Program-made: the position numbers and the translations under genes
DNA from: Stramonita haemastoma
Lineage: Eukaryota > Mollusca > Gastropoda > Neogastropoda > Muricidae
NCBI GenBank assembly: GCA_030674155.1
Contig: CM060328.1
Location: 36,011,816-36,075,815, forward strand
Reading direction: 5' to 3'
Length of the DNA stretch: 64,000 nt
In this document: positions 54,831 through 64,000 of the stretch, one piece after another
Layout: every line of letters starts with the position of its first letter
Numbering within the stretch: the first letter of the stretch is position 1
Notes under the pieces: model-generated
Told to the model about the DNA's origin: nothing
The model's input: only the letters and a program-made list of their open reading frames with translations
Databases searched by the model: none

Positions 54831-56279
54831 GTACCTTTATTCCAGCACATTCACTGAAAAAGTGTGTTTTGTTGCTGTTATTAATCTGTCTTTGCCTGAA
54901 AAGAGTGTTTACAACTACAGTGACTTTCACATTACCTTTTGTTTGTGTTTCCCTAGCTTACAACCCCCAGGGGCCACAGCTGACATAAGATCTGTTTCAC
55001 ACTGAAAAGGATGCTAAAAGATAGGTCAAGTTTTCAACATTTGATTACTATGCATGTTCTTTGATTGTTTTGCTTACTGTTTAATTGAATCGATTTTTCT
55101 GATGGCAGAACAGCAGAGAATTAACTGCTGATGGTGGAGTTCTGAGGGATGTAAAAAAAAATCCCATGTCTTAAGTGTCTTCTATTTGTCTGAAAACCTC
55201 TTTACTAACCACTCATGATTGAATTCTTGCTTACTTGCAAGTATATAACACACACATACACACACACATTCTCTCTCTCTCACAAAAAACTTTATACGTC
55301 ACACAAAAACAAAAATGTATATCTTTATTTCAATCCATATCCACCTGCATCCTTGTTATAAACATTTTATATGTGATGTATGTGATTTTTTTAACAGTAG
55401 CCAAATGTAAATGAACAAACATTGCACAAGTTCATTAGTCCAAATCAGGAAAATCATCTATCTGCATCAAAAATACAGAGAAAATTATTCTGTGAAAATT
55501 TTTTACCTTGGCACATCATTGACAATCATACGATGCACACACAGAGATATGCCAAGCAGTTCATGTCACACACACACACACACACACCACACACACACAC
55601 ACACACACATTTTGCACACTTGCTTGTTTCACTGGGAAGGTTAGAAAAAAAACAATGTTAGAAACAACACTGCACATGTTCCCCAATAATGCTGTAATAC
55701 TACATCAACAAATCCACAGGCATATACTACATATTGACATGTATACATACAGAGAGGTATTTTGTACAATATATCCTTATAGCTATCCTATTTCTCCTAC
55801 TGTGCCCCAACCAAGCAGATAAAGCCATGTCTCATTCCACATTTCATCAGCAATTACAGTTAATTCAGTGTATTCTTCAACATCAATCCCTAACTAGGTA
55901 AACCAATTTCATTCTCCAATTAACAAGAACTATAACAAATTTCAAATCAGTTACATATAGAACAGCCAGTTGGCTGGGAGTTTCCCAGCTCAACACCTAG
56001 GGTGGTGCATGTGTGTGCGTGTGCGTGTGTGTGTGTGTGACCGAGATTCTGCACTTTCGTCTCCCTCATTGTACCTGGGAATCACTGGTAGATGGTAATG
56101 CACACTGGCATGATGAGACTATAAGAGCACACTGAATGAGACACTGGCATGTATGTATGTACAGAATTAATGAATTCCCATCCAAATCGAAAGTGATGAT
56201 TCAAAAACCAGCAACAGAAAATGTTACTGACCATCTCTAATGATGATCTGGATATGAAAATACAGGGCATCAAATTTTT
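54831..56279. other. Intergenic sequence with CA/TG repeats
   Basis: TG/CA microsatellites lie just to the left at 54,562-54,590 and here at 55,567-55,609 and 56,010-56,039. No gene is supported. Some of this could be 3' flank of the EF-hand gene to the right. Confidence 0.5.
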
Positions 56280-56284
56280 GTATT

Positions 56285-56690
56285 ACAAAATGGCCTGTAT
56301 TTGTACAAAACTAATATTTTTTTCTGAATAGCCTGCAAACAACATAAAAAATACAATAAAAATGACCTGCATAAAAAACAAAAAAACCCAATAAAGATGG
56401 CCTGCATACAAAATTAAAAAAAATACAATAAAGATGGCCTGCATACAAAATAAATACAATAAAAATGGCTTGCATACAAAATAAATAAATACAAAAAAAA
56501 AATGGCAAGCATACAAAATAAAAAATATAATAAAGATGGCCTGCATACAAAATAAATAAATACAATAAAGATGGCCTGCATACAAAATAAATAGATACAA
56601 TAAAGATGGCCTGCATACAAAATAAATACAATAAAGATGGCCTGCAGCATACAAAATAAATCAATACAATAAAAATGGTCTGCATGCAAA
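56285..56690. repeat. AT-rich minisatellite of 36-44 bp
   Basis: About ten units built around 'gatggcctgcatacaaaata' plus 'aatacaataaa'. Minus-strand frames read as repeated CRPSLLYLF/YAGHLYCI, a result of the repeat. Unit length varies through AAATA insertions. Confidence 0.85.
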
Positions 56691-56949
56691 AACAACAATG
56701 ATAAAAATAAACATTGCCTGCATACTGTGTCTGATAAATGAGATCTGTGGATATTCAAAGTAGTTCATGCTTTCATATCATTCCAGTTTATATATATGTG
56801 ACATGTCCATATTCACAAAACCTTTTCACACACAAAAAAAAAAAAAAAAAAAAGAGGAAAAAAATAAAACAGGGGAAAAATAAAGGAAGATTCCTGTTCA
56901 CTGTAGTACCGCCTTGAAATAAAACTGACCAAAATGAGATGTTTTTTAA
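56691..56949. other. AT-rich intergenic sequence
   Basis: A run of about 20 A at 56,834-56,853. Nothing else recognised. Confidence 0.6.
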
Positions 56950-57240
56950 AGCTTCTGGTGTAAAAGGATGGTTAAGATGTTCACCTGCCTAACAAATAGA
57001 CTGACAATCTGGGTTTTATTTCCAACTTTGCCCTATTTAAACCAGTTGGACCTATGTGCTTATGGACTTGTGCACATCAAAAGAATCCACGACTGTTGAA
57101 AATCAGAAAGAGCAGGGAGGTCTCCAGACTGCTCTGGAAAAACCGGTAGGTTAGGATGCAAATACCTTAATGGTGAGGGAAAAAAAAAGTTGCAGACACA
57201 AAAATCTCACCATTGCTGAACCTTGGAGCTCTAGCCAAGG
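56950..57240 (+). mobile_element. SINE-IV, uninterrupted
   Basis: tRNA-like head 'taagatgttcacctgcctaa', then 'ttggacctatgtgctt', 'cttgtgcacatcaaaagaat' and 3' end 'aaaatctcaccattgctgaa'. This is the reference copy for the SINE-I-interrupted versions at 9,351, 18,881 and 30,961. Confidence 0.6.
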
Positions 57241-58762
57241 AATGGGGGAAACAAAAGAGACACATTCCTGCAAAAACTTGGTAATTTCTTAATTTTTTTC
57301 TTTTTAATAATTCATTATTTGCAAACACTTAAGTAACAACCACCCTGACCCGCCCCCCCCCCCTAAAAAAAAAAAACCCACCGCAAAACAACAACAAAAC
57401 AACCCCAAACAAAAAACAAAAAATCCATCTGAAATTTAATGCTTGCAAGGAACATTCACTGAATAAAAGGGTCTCAAATTCAATTAAAAAAAATTAACCC
57501 AGCTTTTGAAAAGAAAAAAAAACGGCTGGCTATTTAAGTACTATTTTTTGCAAAAGAAAAAAAACTGACCGAAAAAAATTCTGAAGAAACCCTGTAACTG
57601 GATAGGAATACAACACTAGGAAAGAAACTGGTGAGGCTGTGAATGACAACACACATCTCCTAAGCAATCAAGCACACACTTTTCATAAATAAAACCTCAA
57701 ACGGTTTCTCTGTCAAAAGAGATTAATTTCTTTCTACAAACTCCAAGCAATCAAGCACACACTGTTCATAAATAAAACCTCAAACGGTTTCTCTATCAAA
57801 AGAGATTAATTTCTCACTACAAACTCCAACCTCTTTGGTTAGTTTCAGCCAGAAGACAAAACTGAAGAAAGTGACCAAAATTGTCATGTTTACTGTAAAG
57901 ACAATAAAATAACAAACCAAATAAAGCAAAACAAAGGGACAACCAACCAAATGGATCATAACAACAGGTCAACAACTCATGAAATAAATCACAATAACAT
58001 GGACAAAAAACCATATCAAATGTATAACAACAATAGGATGACAACCAATAAGTTAAATCATAACAGCCATTTATCAAATCACAACAACCAATCAATCAAA
58101 TGGTAACAAGAATAGGACAACAACCAAATCAAATAAATAAATGAAACCTATTTATCCTTACACAGCTATGCTAATTTTAGCACTGAGATAGATTAGTGAG
58201 CTGTGAAGCTAGAATTCACATTCAGAGAATATGCGCATGAAATGACACCTTTGTAAATGTAAAATTCTCTTATAAAGAAAAACAGCAGTAATAATTAATC
58301 ACAATCTGGTTTGAGTTAGTTAATATTAATAGTTTTACCCCAAATCAAAAAGGTTTCATTTGCAAAATCTGAAACCCCCAAAATCAAATCAATTTTATGG
58401 ATCGTTATATTGAAAAAAATCCAATATGGGCATTGGCATTATAAACTTTCTATGTTATAAAACCCTTAGTTGACAACTAAATAATTACCAACAGCAACAA
58501 GAAAGCAATGAAGCAACACCCCCCTCCTACTTTACCCTAAAATGTTTAGTGTACACAAAATAATAGAGAAAGGATATGCTCTTTGAACACAATGACTGGA
58601 TAAATGTATACATACATGTATGTATGTCATGGCAGTAGGCTAAGTTTCTTTCACATACATGATGTCTGTAAAATTAGGAAAAAATATAACAAAGTATGTT
58701 ACATAATAATGCCTTTACATGTGCACATATTAATCACAAATCAAACAAAACTAGATTGCTCT
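57241..58762. other. AT-rich intergenic sequence
   Basis: Contains an 83-bp tandem duplication (57,662-57,828; unit with 'aagcaatcaagcacacact' and 'cctcaaacggtttctct') and a C run near 57,353-57,362. No gene supported. Confidence 0.6.
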
Positions 58763-58806
58763 CTCTCTCTCTCTCACACACACGCACACACACACACACA
58801 CACACA
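58763..58806. repeat. (CT)n(CA)n microsatellite
   Basis: CT then CA run, adjoining the left end of the TIR element. Confidence 0.9.
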
Positions 58807-59099
58807 GAGCCCAAATAGATGAAATAAATGCAGTGTTGATTCTAGGATTTCAAAAAAGGGGGCCCAAGGGCCCCCTGAAATGAAAAAAAAGGGGGCATTT
58901 GCCCCCCTCCCCCCTTTTCTCTTCATAAAAAAGGGAACAAGTAGTAAGTAGTATATTTTGCTCATAATACCGTTAGTAACTCTGATTTCTGCTATTTTTC
59001 AAGAACGAGAAACAAAACAAACAGGATGGCATGTGGGCAGACAGGGTTTAATATACACCTTATGTATTGCAGCTGGTCTGTGAAATGATTTTCTTACAC

Positions 59100-59345
59100 A
59101 GGAAAGAGAGGGGGGGGGAAGAGAGAGAGAGAGAGGGGGGGGGGGGAGGAGGGAGGGAAGGAAGGAGAAAGAGAGTCAAAGTCAAATTTGTATTTCCACA
59201 TTTTGAGTTGGAGAGAGAGCTAGATCTAGATGAACAAAAAGGCAAGAGCCAAATTCAGTCCCCCCCCCCCCCCCCCCCCCGTACCTCTCCTTACCATAAA
59301 GGGGTTAAAAGCAAAATATCTAAGTCTTATCTTTTCTTCCCATGT

Positions 59346-59376
<31 letters not shown>

Positions 59377-59531
59377 GGAAGAGCAAATCAAGTTTGCATT
59401 TCCATAGGGGGGAGGGAAAGTAGAGAGAGTTTTGTTAAGGAGTCTAGATCTAGATCTAGATGAGAAGAGAGGTGAAAGCCAATATCAAAGTCTTGCCCTC
59501 CCCTCTCCCATGAGGGAGGGAGGGGGGGGGG

Positions 59532-59585
<54 letters not shown>

Positions 59586-59760
59586 GTTAAGGAGAGATCT
59601 AGATCTAGATGAGAAAAGACGTGAAATCCAATATCAAAGTCTTTTTCTTCCCATGCAGAGAGGAGGGGGGGGGGGGAGAGGGGAGAGGAGAGAGAGAGAG
59701 AGTGAGAGGAGAGAAGAGATGAGAGAGAGAGAGGAGAGAGAGAGAGAGGGGGGGGGTGTC
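59100..59760. repeat. Degenerate internal repeats of the TIR element
   Basis: Three to four units of 130-240 bp, each with a GA/G run, 'tcaaagtc' or 'atcaagtttgcatttcc', and 'ctagatctagatga' (59,220, 59,448, 59,602). Includes a 17-20 C run at 59,262-59,280 and G runs. Reading frames here are compositional. Confidence 0.7.
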
Positions 59761-59931
59761 AAAGTCATTTTTGATATCCAGCCGATAGTCTACCCTAGAC
59801 CATCATTATTGTTGCCACCACGGGCTACTTGACTAGCCAGATCTGAAAAACCGCCTTGAAAACTCTTAGGTCTACCAGCTTTGAACCCTGCCGGGACGCC
59901 GGCGCTTCTTCCCCTAACACCACTAACGATC

Positions 59932-60018
59932 TCCGTCACAATGACGTCACTCATTTCTGGAATCACGGCTCCTTTGAAAAATGACGTAATGACGTAAATG
60001 AGTAGGGAAATGACGTCA
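59932..60018. promoter_or_regulatory. Cluster of CRE-like sites
   Basis: Within 87 bp: two palindromic TGACGTCA (59,942-59,949 and 60,011-60,018), two adjacent TGACGTAA (59,982-59,989 and 59,990-59,997) and a CGTCA half-site at 59,934. TGACGTCA is the binding site of CREB/ATF bZIP factors. The cluster lies inside the TIR element. Function is unproven. Confidence 0.5.
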
Positions 60019-60540
60019 AACCAGCCGTTTTGTGATGGTTGTGACGCCTTTAGGTGCTAATCAGTGCATCTTGCTGTCCCTGGGGTATCAACGTAATGAC
60101 CAACGCATGTAGCGCTATTTTGAAACTATACAAACAGCAGTTGCGGGGGCGCACTGTTTGTTCAAATATGCGCTAGTCACAGTTTTTTTGCGTCCGTTAG
60201 GGCGCACTGGTTAGATTATTTTGCGGCAAAGTTGAAAAAAATGCGGGAATCCCGCAAGGGCGCACCCTAGAATCAACACTGTAAATGCATGACTATTATT
60301 TCTGATCAGTTCACAGCTGTGGGATACTCTTTACACTTCATACAGCTTTGCCTCCAAGGAGTGAACACATATTTCCACATTGCATGAATGAACAAACGCA
60401 CAATTTATAGAGAGTACAAAACTGCCACACCCACAGGCATATACACAACAGAAATTTCTCAAGAAACACTGTGCACTTGTTCCTGTTTGCTCTATAATTT
60501 TTTTCTTGCACACACACATACCTAGCACCCTGGACCAGTA

Positions 60541-60780
60541 TTACAATTCTTCGTGTCTCAAACTCTCAGGGTCAGATGAACGGTTGTGTTTTGATGTGTC
60601 GGTGTCCTCCCCTGCAGAACTGCCTGCAGACGATGTTTCGTGGTCTGGGGTGGGGGGTGAGGCCTGGGAGCTGGGGTAGAAGACGGAGGGGTACTGCAGC
60701 AGGGCTCTGCTGATGTCAAACGATGACAGCTCTTCCCAAGACAGGGTGTCATCTTTGTCCCCGTCAATGAAGGAAAAGGC
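60541..60780 (-). CDS. Last coding exon of an EF-hand protein ending in HEEL
   Basis: Encodes 79 residues then TAA. It opens with AFSFIDGDKDDTLSWEEL, a canonical EF-hand loop (D1, D3, D5, T7, S9, E12) that should bind calcium. A Ser/Thr/Pro-rich acidic tail follows and the protein ends RHEEL. HEEL resembles the KDEL/HDEL ER-retrieval signal and is used by some ER-lumen proteins, so an ER luminal calcium-binding protein is likely. The acceptor CCTTTTTCTGCAG is strong and joins in phase 0 to the exon at 62,023-62,122. The family (an FKBP-, reticulocalbin- or hydroxylase-type ER protein, or another) cannot be told from two exons. Confidence 0.8.
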   Translation of the reverse strand, partial: AFSFIDGDKDDTLSWEELSSFDISRALLQYPSVFYPSSQASPPTPDHETSSAGSSAGEDTDTSKHNRSSDPESLRHEEL

Positions 60781-60852
60781 CTGCAGAAAAAGGGAACAGG
60801 CTGTGTTTTAGAAGTGTGTGTGTGTGTGTGGGGGGGGGGGGGGGGTGCATGC

Positions 60853-60924
<72 letters not shown>

Positions 60925-61569
60925 AAGTGTTTATGCTTGCATGCACGTGAGTGGCATGCATGTTTGCGTGTGAATATGGATTATTTTTTATCCATCCTTA
61001 TTCGACTGGATACCAATCTGTGATCACTGATGACTTGACTTTCCTAGTTTGTCCACAATTACACTTTGCTTGGCTGAAATAATGCAAAGTTGCCTCTTAG
61101 CTTTATCTTTCCTCTGAAGTTGGAGTAAGGCTACCTCTATGGCAAGGTACTTGAAAACAGTTTTACAAAGACAACTTTCCATCTAGAATGTACAGTTTAC
61201 CATCTCATAGTGATTCCCAGGTGTGATGAGAGAGACAACATGCATATTCTGTGTGATCCCCATGGTGTTAATCTGGGGAACACTTCACATCTCTAAGTTT
61301 CCTATCTGCTGTGCAATACCTGATAATGTCAGAAACAGAAACAAAAAACCAAACATTTATGTAAGATGACTAATGTGCCTTTTTATTTTAGGAAGCAGCA
61401 GATTTTTCTGCATGAAAATTCAGGCTGTTCTCCTTGGGAAGACTGCATCTGCAGTAACACAGATTTGATAGAATCTTAAATCCCCTCCCCCCTGTTCGGA
61501 TGTGTAATTTTTTCCCCGTAGGAGATGATTACAATTTTTTTTCCCGTAATTTGCCAGAAACACCTACCT

Positions 61570-61770
61570 TGTTGCTGTAGCTTCTTTTGCATGCACTAAA
61601 GGCATGTGGCAGACAGGACCTCAGTTTATTGTCTTGTTCAAGCCAGACAACATCTAGTGGATGAGCAAAATGTCTGGCTTCAGTTGGGAATCAAATCTGT
61701 GACTCTTTGCTATCTATAGATATCTGTGACTGCTGGACTACAACTACTCACATTCTACATTGATCCATAC
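61570..61770 (-). mobile_element. Diverged SINE-I-like element in intron
   Basis: On the minus strand a tRNA-like head (near 61,740, B-box-like GATTTGATTCCC) is followed by a body with the SINE-I order ('caggacctcagtttattgtc' on plus). It lies in the sense orientation of the host gene. Confidence 0.5.
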
Positions 61771-61952
61771 ACATCAGTCCAATATTTCTCCTTATGTCAT
61801 CTCAAGGACATACTAATACTTCTAGATTGATCCATAAACCTCAGTCCTATATTTCTTCTTGTGTCTTCTACATGACATGCTAATACTTCAACATTGATCC
61901 ATAAACCTCAGTCCTGTATTTCTCCTTGTGTCTTCTCCAAGACATGCTGATT
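61750..61952. repeat. Three-unit tandem repeat of about 67 bp
   Basis: Units carry 'attgatccata', 'cctcagtcctatatttct' and 'gacatgctaatactt'. Units two and three are the most alike. Confidence 0.8.
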
Positions 61953-62022
61953 TAAATTTACAGTCATCGATGGTTTTTTTGTTGTTGCTTTTTTGTTTTA
62001 ACTAGTGAGGTCAGACCCTTAC

Positions 62023-62122
62023 CTTTTTCAAATCCTCTGTGGAGCCTGAGGCCACCCTGAGGGAGAAATCCTTCAAGTTGACATCATCGTCTGTGTCCTC
62101 AAATTTCTCCAGCCACCGGGAT
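62023..62122 (-). CDS. Penultimate coding exon of the EF-hand gene
   Basis: 100 bp encoding one base of a split codon plus 33 residues, SRWLEKFEDTDDDVNLKDF onward, ending EDLKK. The segment DTDDDVNLKDFS fits an EF-hand loop at positions 1, 3, 5 and 8 but has Ser instead of Glu at 12, so it is likely a weakened partner of the next EF hand, a normal paired arrangement. Acceptor TTCTGTCTGACAG and donor AAG|GTAAGG are both strong. Upstream exons lie outside the window or were not recognised. Confidence 0.75.
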
Positions 62123-64000
62123 CTGTCAGACAGAACAACCAGTCAGTGTGTGGATCCAGAGTTGGTGTTTTACTGCCATATTGAGGTGACACAGAGTGAC
62201 CAGTCGGTGTATGGATTCAGAGTTGGCGTTTTACTGTCATAACTGATGTGATACCTCAGGCTCTTTATCTGCTTGCTGAACTTATTCACCACTGAAGCAT
62301 GGATTGTATGGTTAGAACCTACGAATTACTGGAAGTAACAGTCATCTAGGAACATTACAAACTACTAGATGTGACTATTACAGATTCACACACACACACA
62401 CACACATGCACATGCACACACACCTCTCTTCAAAAGCAAGCAGGATCACAAAAGCAGGTGACAGACTAGCCTCTTGAACCCTAAGGCCAGGGCAGGCATG
62501 GTAAAACAGATCCAAAACAGATAGGCTGTCATTGTAAATGTATGTCTCAAGTGGTTTCCATTAAATTCACCCTGACCATATGAGATAGATTGTGTTTTGT
62601 TTGGATCAGACACATACAGCCACCTTACACACTCCAGCCAATCAGCACTCGGTTTAAAGCTACAGGTTACTTGTACGTGCAAATCTGTGTACCTTGTGAA
62701 TGCCAATAAAGCCTCTGGGCACACAATTTTTTATTTTGTCCATATTTCAAACATCTCCTGTTGGAGTTCGTTCTTCCTTTCCACATTAACAAGTTTGAAT
62801 GAACAGGTTTGAATAGTATGTCTGAACCGCATGGTTAAAACGGTAAGTTTGTCACCAGTTCTATATAGATGGATACAAAAAAGGCAGTAGGCTACATGCA
62901 AAAACACTGTGTGAAAACATGTGGTAACTTCACAGCAAAACATCAACACTTTTTTCCAAGAATGGAGGTGGGATGATTTTTAATTCTTATACATCCATGA
63001 TTAATGTAAAGCAGTTGACACTTTTAACTTTGTGACTGAAATCACACTGCTAATAACTGTGAGTGGGTGTTTGTCTGCATTCAATATGCAATGCCATGGA
63101 TGGCAGGAAAAGAGAACGGCAGAGTGAGTGGAGAGAATGGCAGCGAGTGCAGAGAATGGCAGAATGCGTGCAGAGAAAGGCTAGAGCAGAGAAAGGCAAA
63201 GAGAGTGCAGATAATGGCATGGTAAGTGCAGAGAATGGCAGCGAGTGCAGAGAATGGCAGAATGCATGCAGAGAAAGGCTAGAGCAGAGAAAGGCAAAGA
63301 GAGTGCAGATAATGGCATGGTAAGTGCAGAGAATGGCAGAATGAGTACAGAGAATGGCAGAGAGAGTGCAGAGAATGGCAGAGCGAGTGCAGAGAAAGGC
63401 AGAGCGAGTGCAGAGAATGGCAAAGAGAGTGCAGAGAATGACAGAGTGTTAAGGTATGATCAGTGTTCAATACTTTTTGTATTCATCTACAACATTTTTG
63501 GTACTGATTTGATGTTTTGGTCTGTATTCGATGTTTTCTCAGAGAATGGCAGAGACGTGAGCAAACACTAGTAACAGCATGGCTAATATTCAATATCTAT
63601 CTATGAGGACATTATCAAGAGTCTTGACACTCTTTTCAATAATACAAATTTCATGTTCTCCTTTTCCAGCAGTCAAAACATTCCTCCATTTACAACACCA
63701 GTCATCCTTCATACTAGTTCTTAGCCTTAACCTCTTAGCTGCCAAATGCAAAAACACCCTATATGCTGGGGAATAAAATTCTTATGTACCACTTACTATG
63801 CTTATGTCCCTGTTACTCAGAAATTTTTTTATGAATAATCCTGATACTCTGCCCAATGACAGTATGTATTCAGTAGATGGCTTTCAAGCAAGCTCAAAGT
63901 AGTTACCATGATATTTGACTACAAAAATATATTAAACAATTGTTTGAAGAGATAAAATACACTTTCTTCATCACCACCATCATTCGGAGTACGCCTCATC
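62123..64000 (-). other. Upstream intron sequence of the EF-hand gene
   Basis: Contains a 62-bp tandem duplication (62,137-62,245, 'accagtcagtgtgtggat'), a CA run (62,388-62,406) and a minisatellite (63,100-63,440). I found no further exon with both splice sites. The extreme right end (63,970-64,000) is open in one minus frame but too short to judge. Confidence 0.5.
63100..63440. repeat. 21-bp minisatellite with higher-order duplication
   Basis: The unit GAGTGCAGAGAATGGCAGA and variants repeat about 16 times. A block of about 98 bp (with 'aaaggctagagcagagaaag') is itself duplicated at 63,141 and 63,239. Open frames on both strands reflect a near stop-free unit. One further unit sits apart at 63,541. 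Confidence 0.85.

Larger units (their letters stand above)
58825..60287. mobile_element. TIR element (non-autonomous DNA transposon)
   Basis: Perfect 16-bp inverted repeats CAGTGTTGATTCTAGG (58,831-58,846) and its complement (60,266-60,281) bound 1,451 bp and are flanked by TAAATG on both sides (58,825-58,830; 60,282-60,287). There is no transposase frame. The CAGTG terminus resembles hAT ends, but hAT normally makes 8-bp duplications; only 6 bp match here, so the superfamily is unassigned. The inside is a set of GA-rich repeats plus a G+C-richer right third. Confidence 0.75.
60781..62022 (-). other. Intron of the EF-hand gene
   Basis: 1.24 kb. Holds a TG run, a G run (60,831-60,845) and a GA run (60,857-60,921), a SINE-I-like segment and a three-unit repeat. 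No additional exon with both splice sites and coding character was found. Confidence 0.7.

Noticed and set aside
63970..64000. Partial exon at the right edge of the window on the minus strand
   Set aside because: Only about 30 bases, no convincing donor, and no similarity I recognise.

Overview
This is eukaryotic, animal-type genomic DNA: AT-rich, intron-containing, dense in microsatellites, with several LINE retrotransposons and at least four tRNA-derived or SINE-like families. The LINE and SINE complement resembles that of marine molluscs, perhaps a gastropod. That is inference from family resemblance; no diagnostic host gene settles it. There is no bacterial gene organisation.

Positions 1-38,675 are one nested satellite locus. 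Five tandem macro-units (about 10.0, 9.5, 6.3, 5.8 and 7.0 kb; the first is cut by the window edge, the last stops early) share one module order. In plus coordinates this is: 20-bp array A, linker L1, pyrimidine-rich array B, SINE-I, a 2.8-kb non-array block (here M5), 17-bp array C, a SINE-II head, 20-bp array A', 53-bp array D, 17-bp array E, mixed array F, 24-bp array G, and SINE-IV with SINE-I inside it. Copies 3 and 4 lack different module blocks. Spacers between A', D, E, F, G and A are paralogous to each other, so a smaller unit (array plus 0.35-0.45-kb spacer) was amplified before the macro-unit.

Read on the minus strand, most arrays A, D, E, F and G begin just after an acceptor-like pyrimidine/AG site and end at an AAG|GTATGG-like donor. 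The main repeat units of A, A', C, E and G have no stop codon in any of the three minus frames. The donor side overlaps codons that read like the reverse-transcriptase stretch 'GMxLSPxLFILYIND' in the clearest copies. The locus may therefore be a repeatedly amplified, possibly transcribed set of minisatellite exons grown on an old LINE-derived unit. Coding function is unproven, and array lengths do not keep a reading frame.

Positions 38,676-58,830 are intergenic, with long microsatellites (43-46.6 kb), a full-length RTE-like LINE (46,796-50,136, 10-bp target-site duplication) carrying one in-frame stop and one frameshift, an inverted relative (about 50,262-51,240), a SINE-II, and a 5'-truncated CR1/L2-like LINE (52,085-54,830) holding two independent SINE-III insertions with clear duplications.

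Positions 58,831-60,281 are a terminal-inverted-repeat element with a 6-bp duplication and a cluster of CRE-like sites. To its right, on the minus strand, are the last two recognisable exons (62,023-62,122 and 60,541-60,780) of a host gene for an EF-hand protein ending in HEEL, which suggests a calcium-binding ER-lumen protein. This is the only conventional host gene found.
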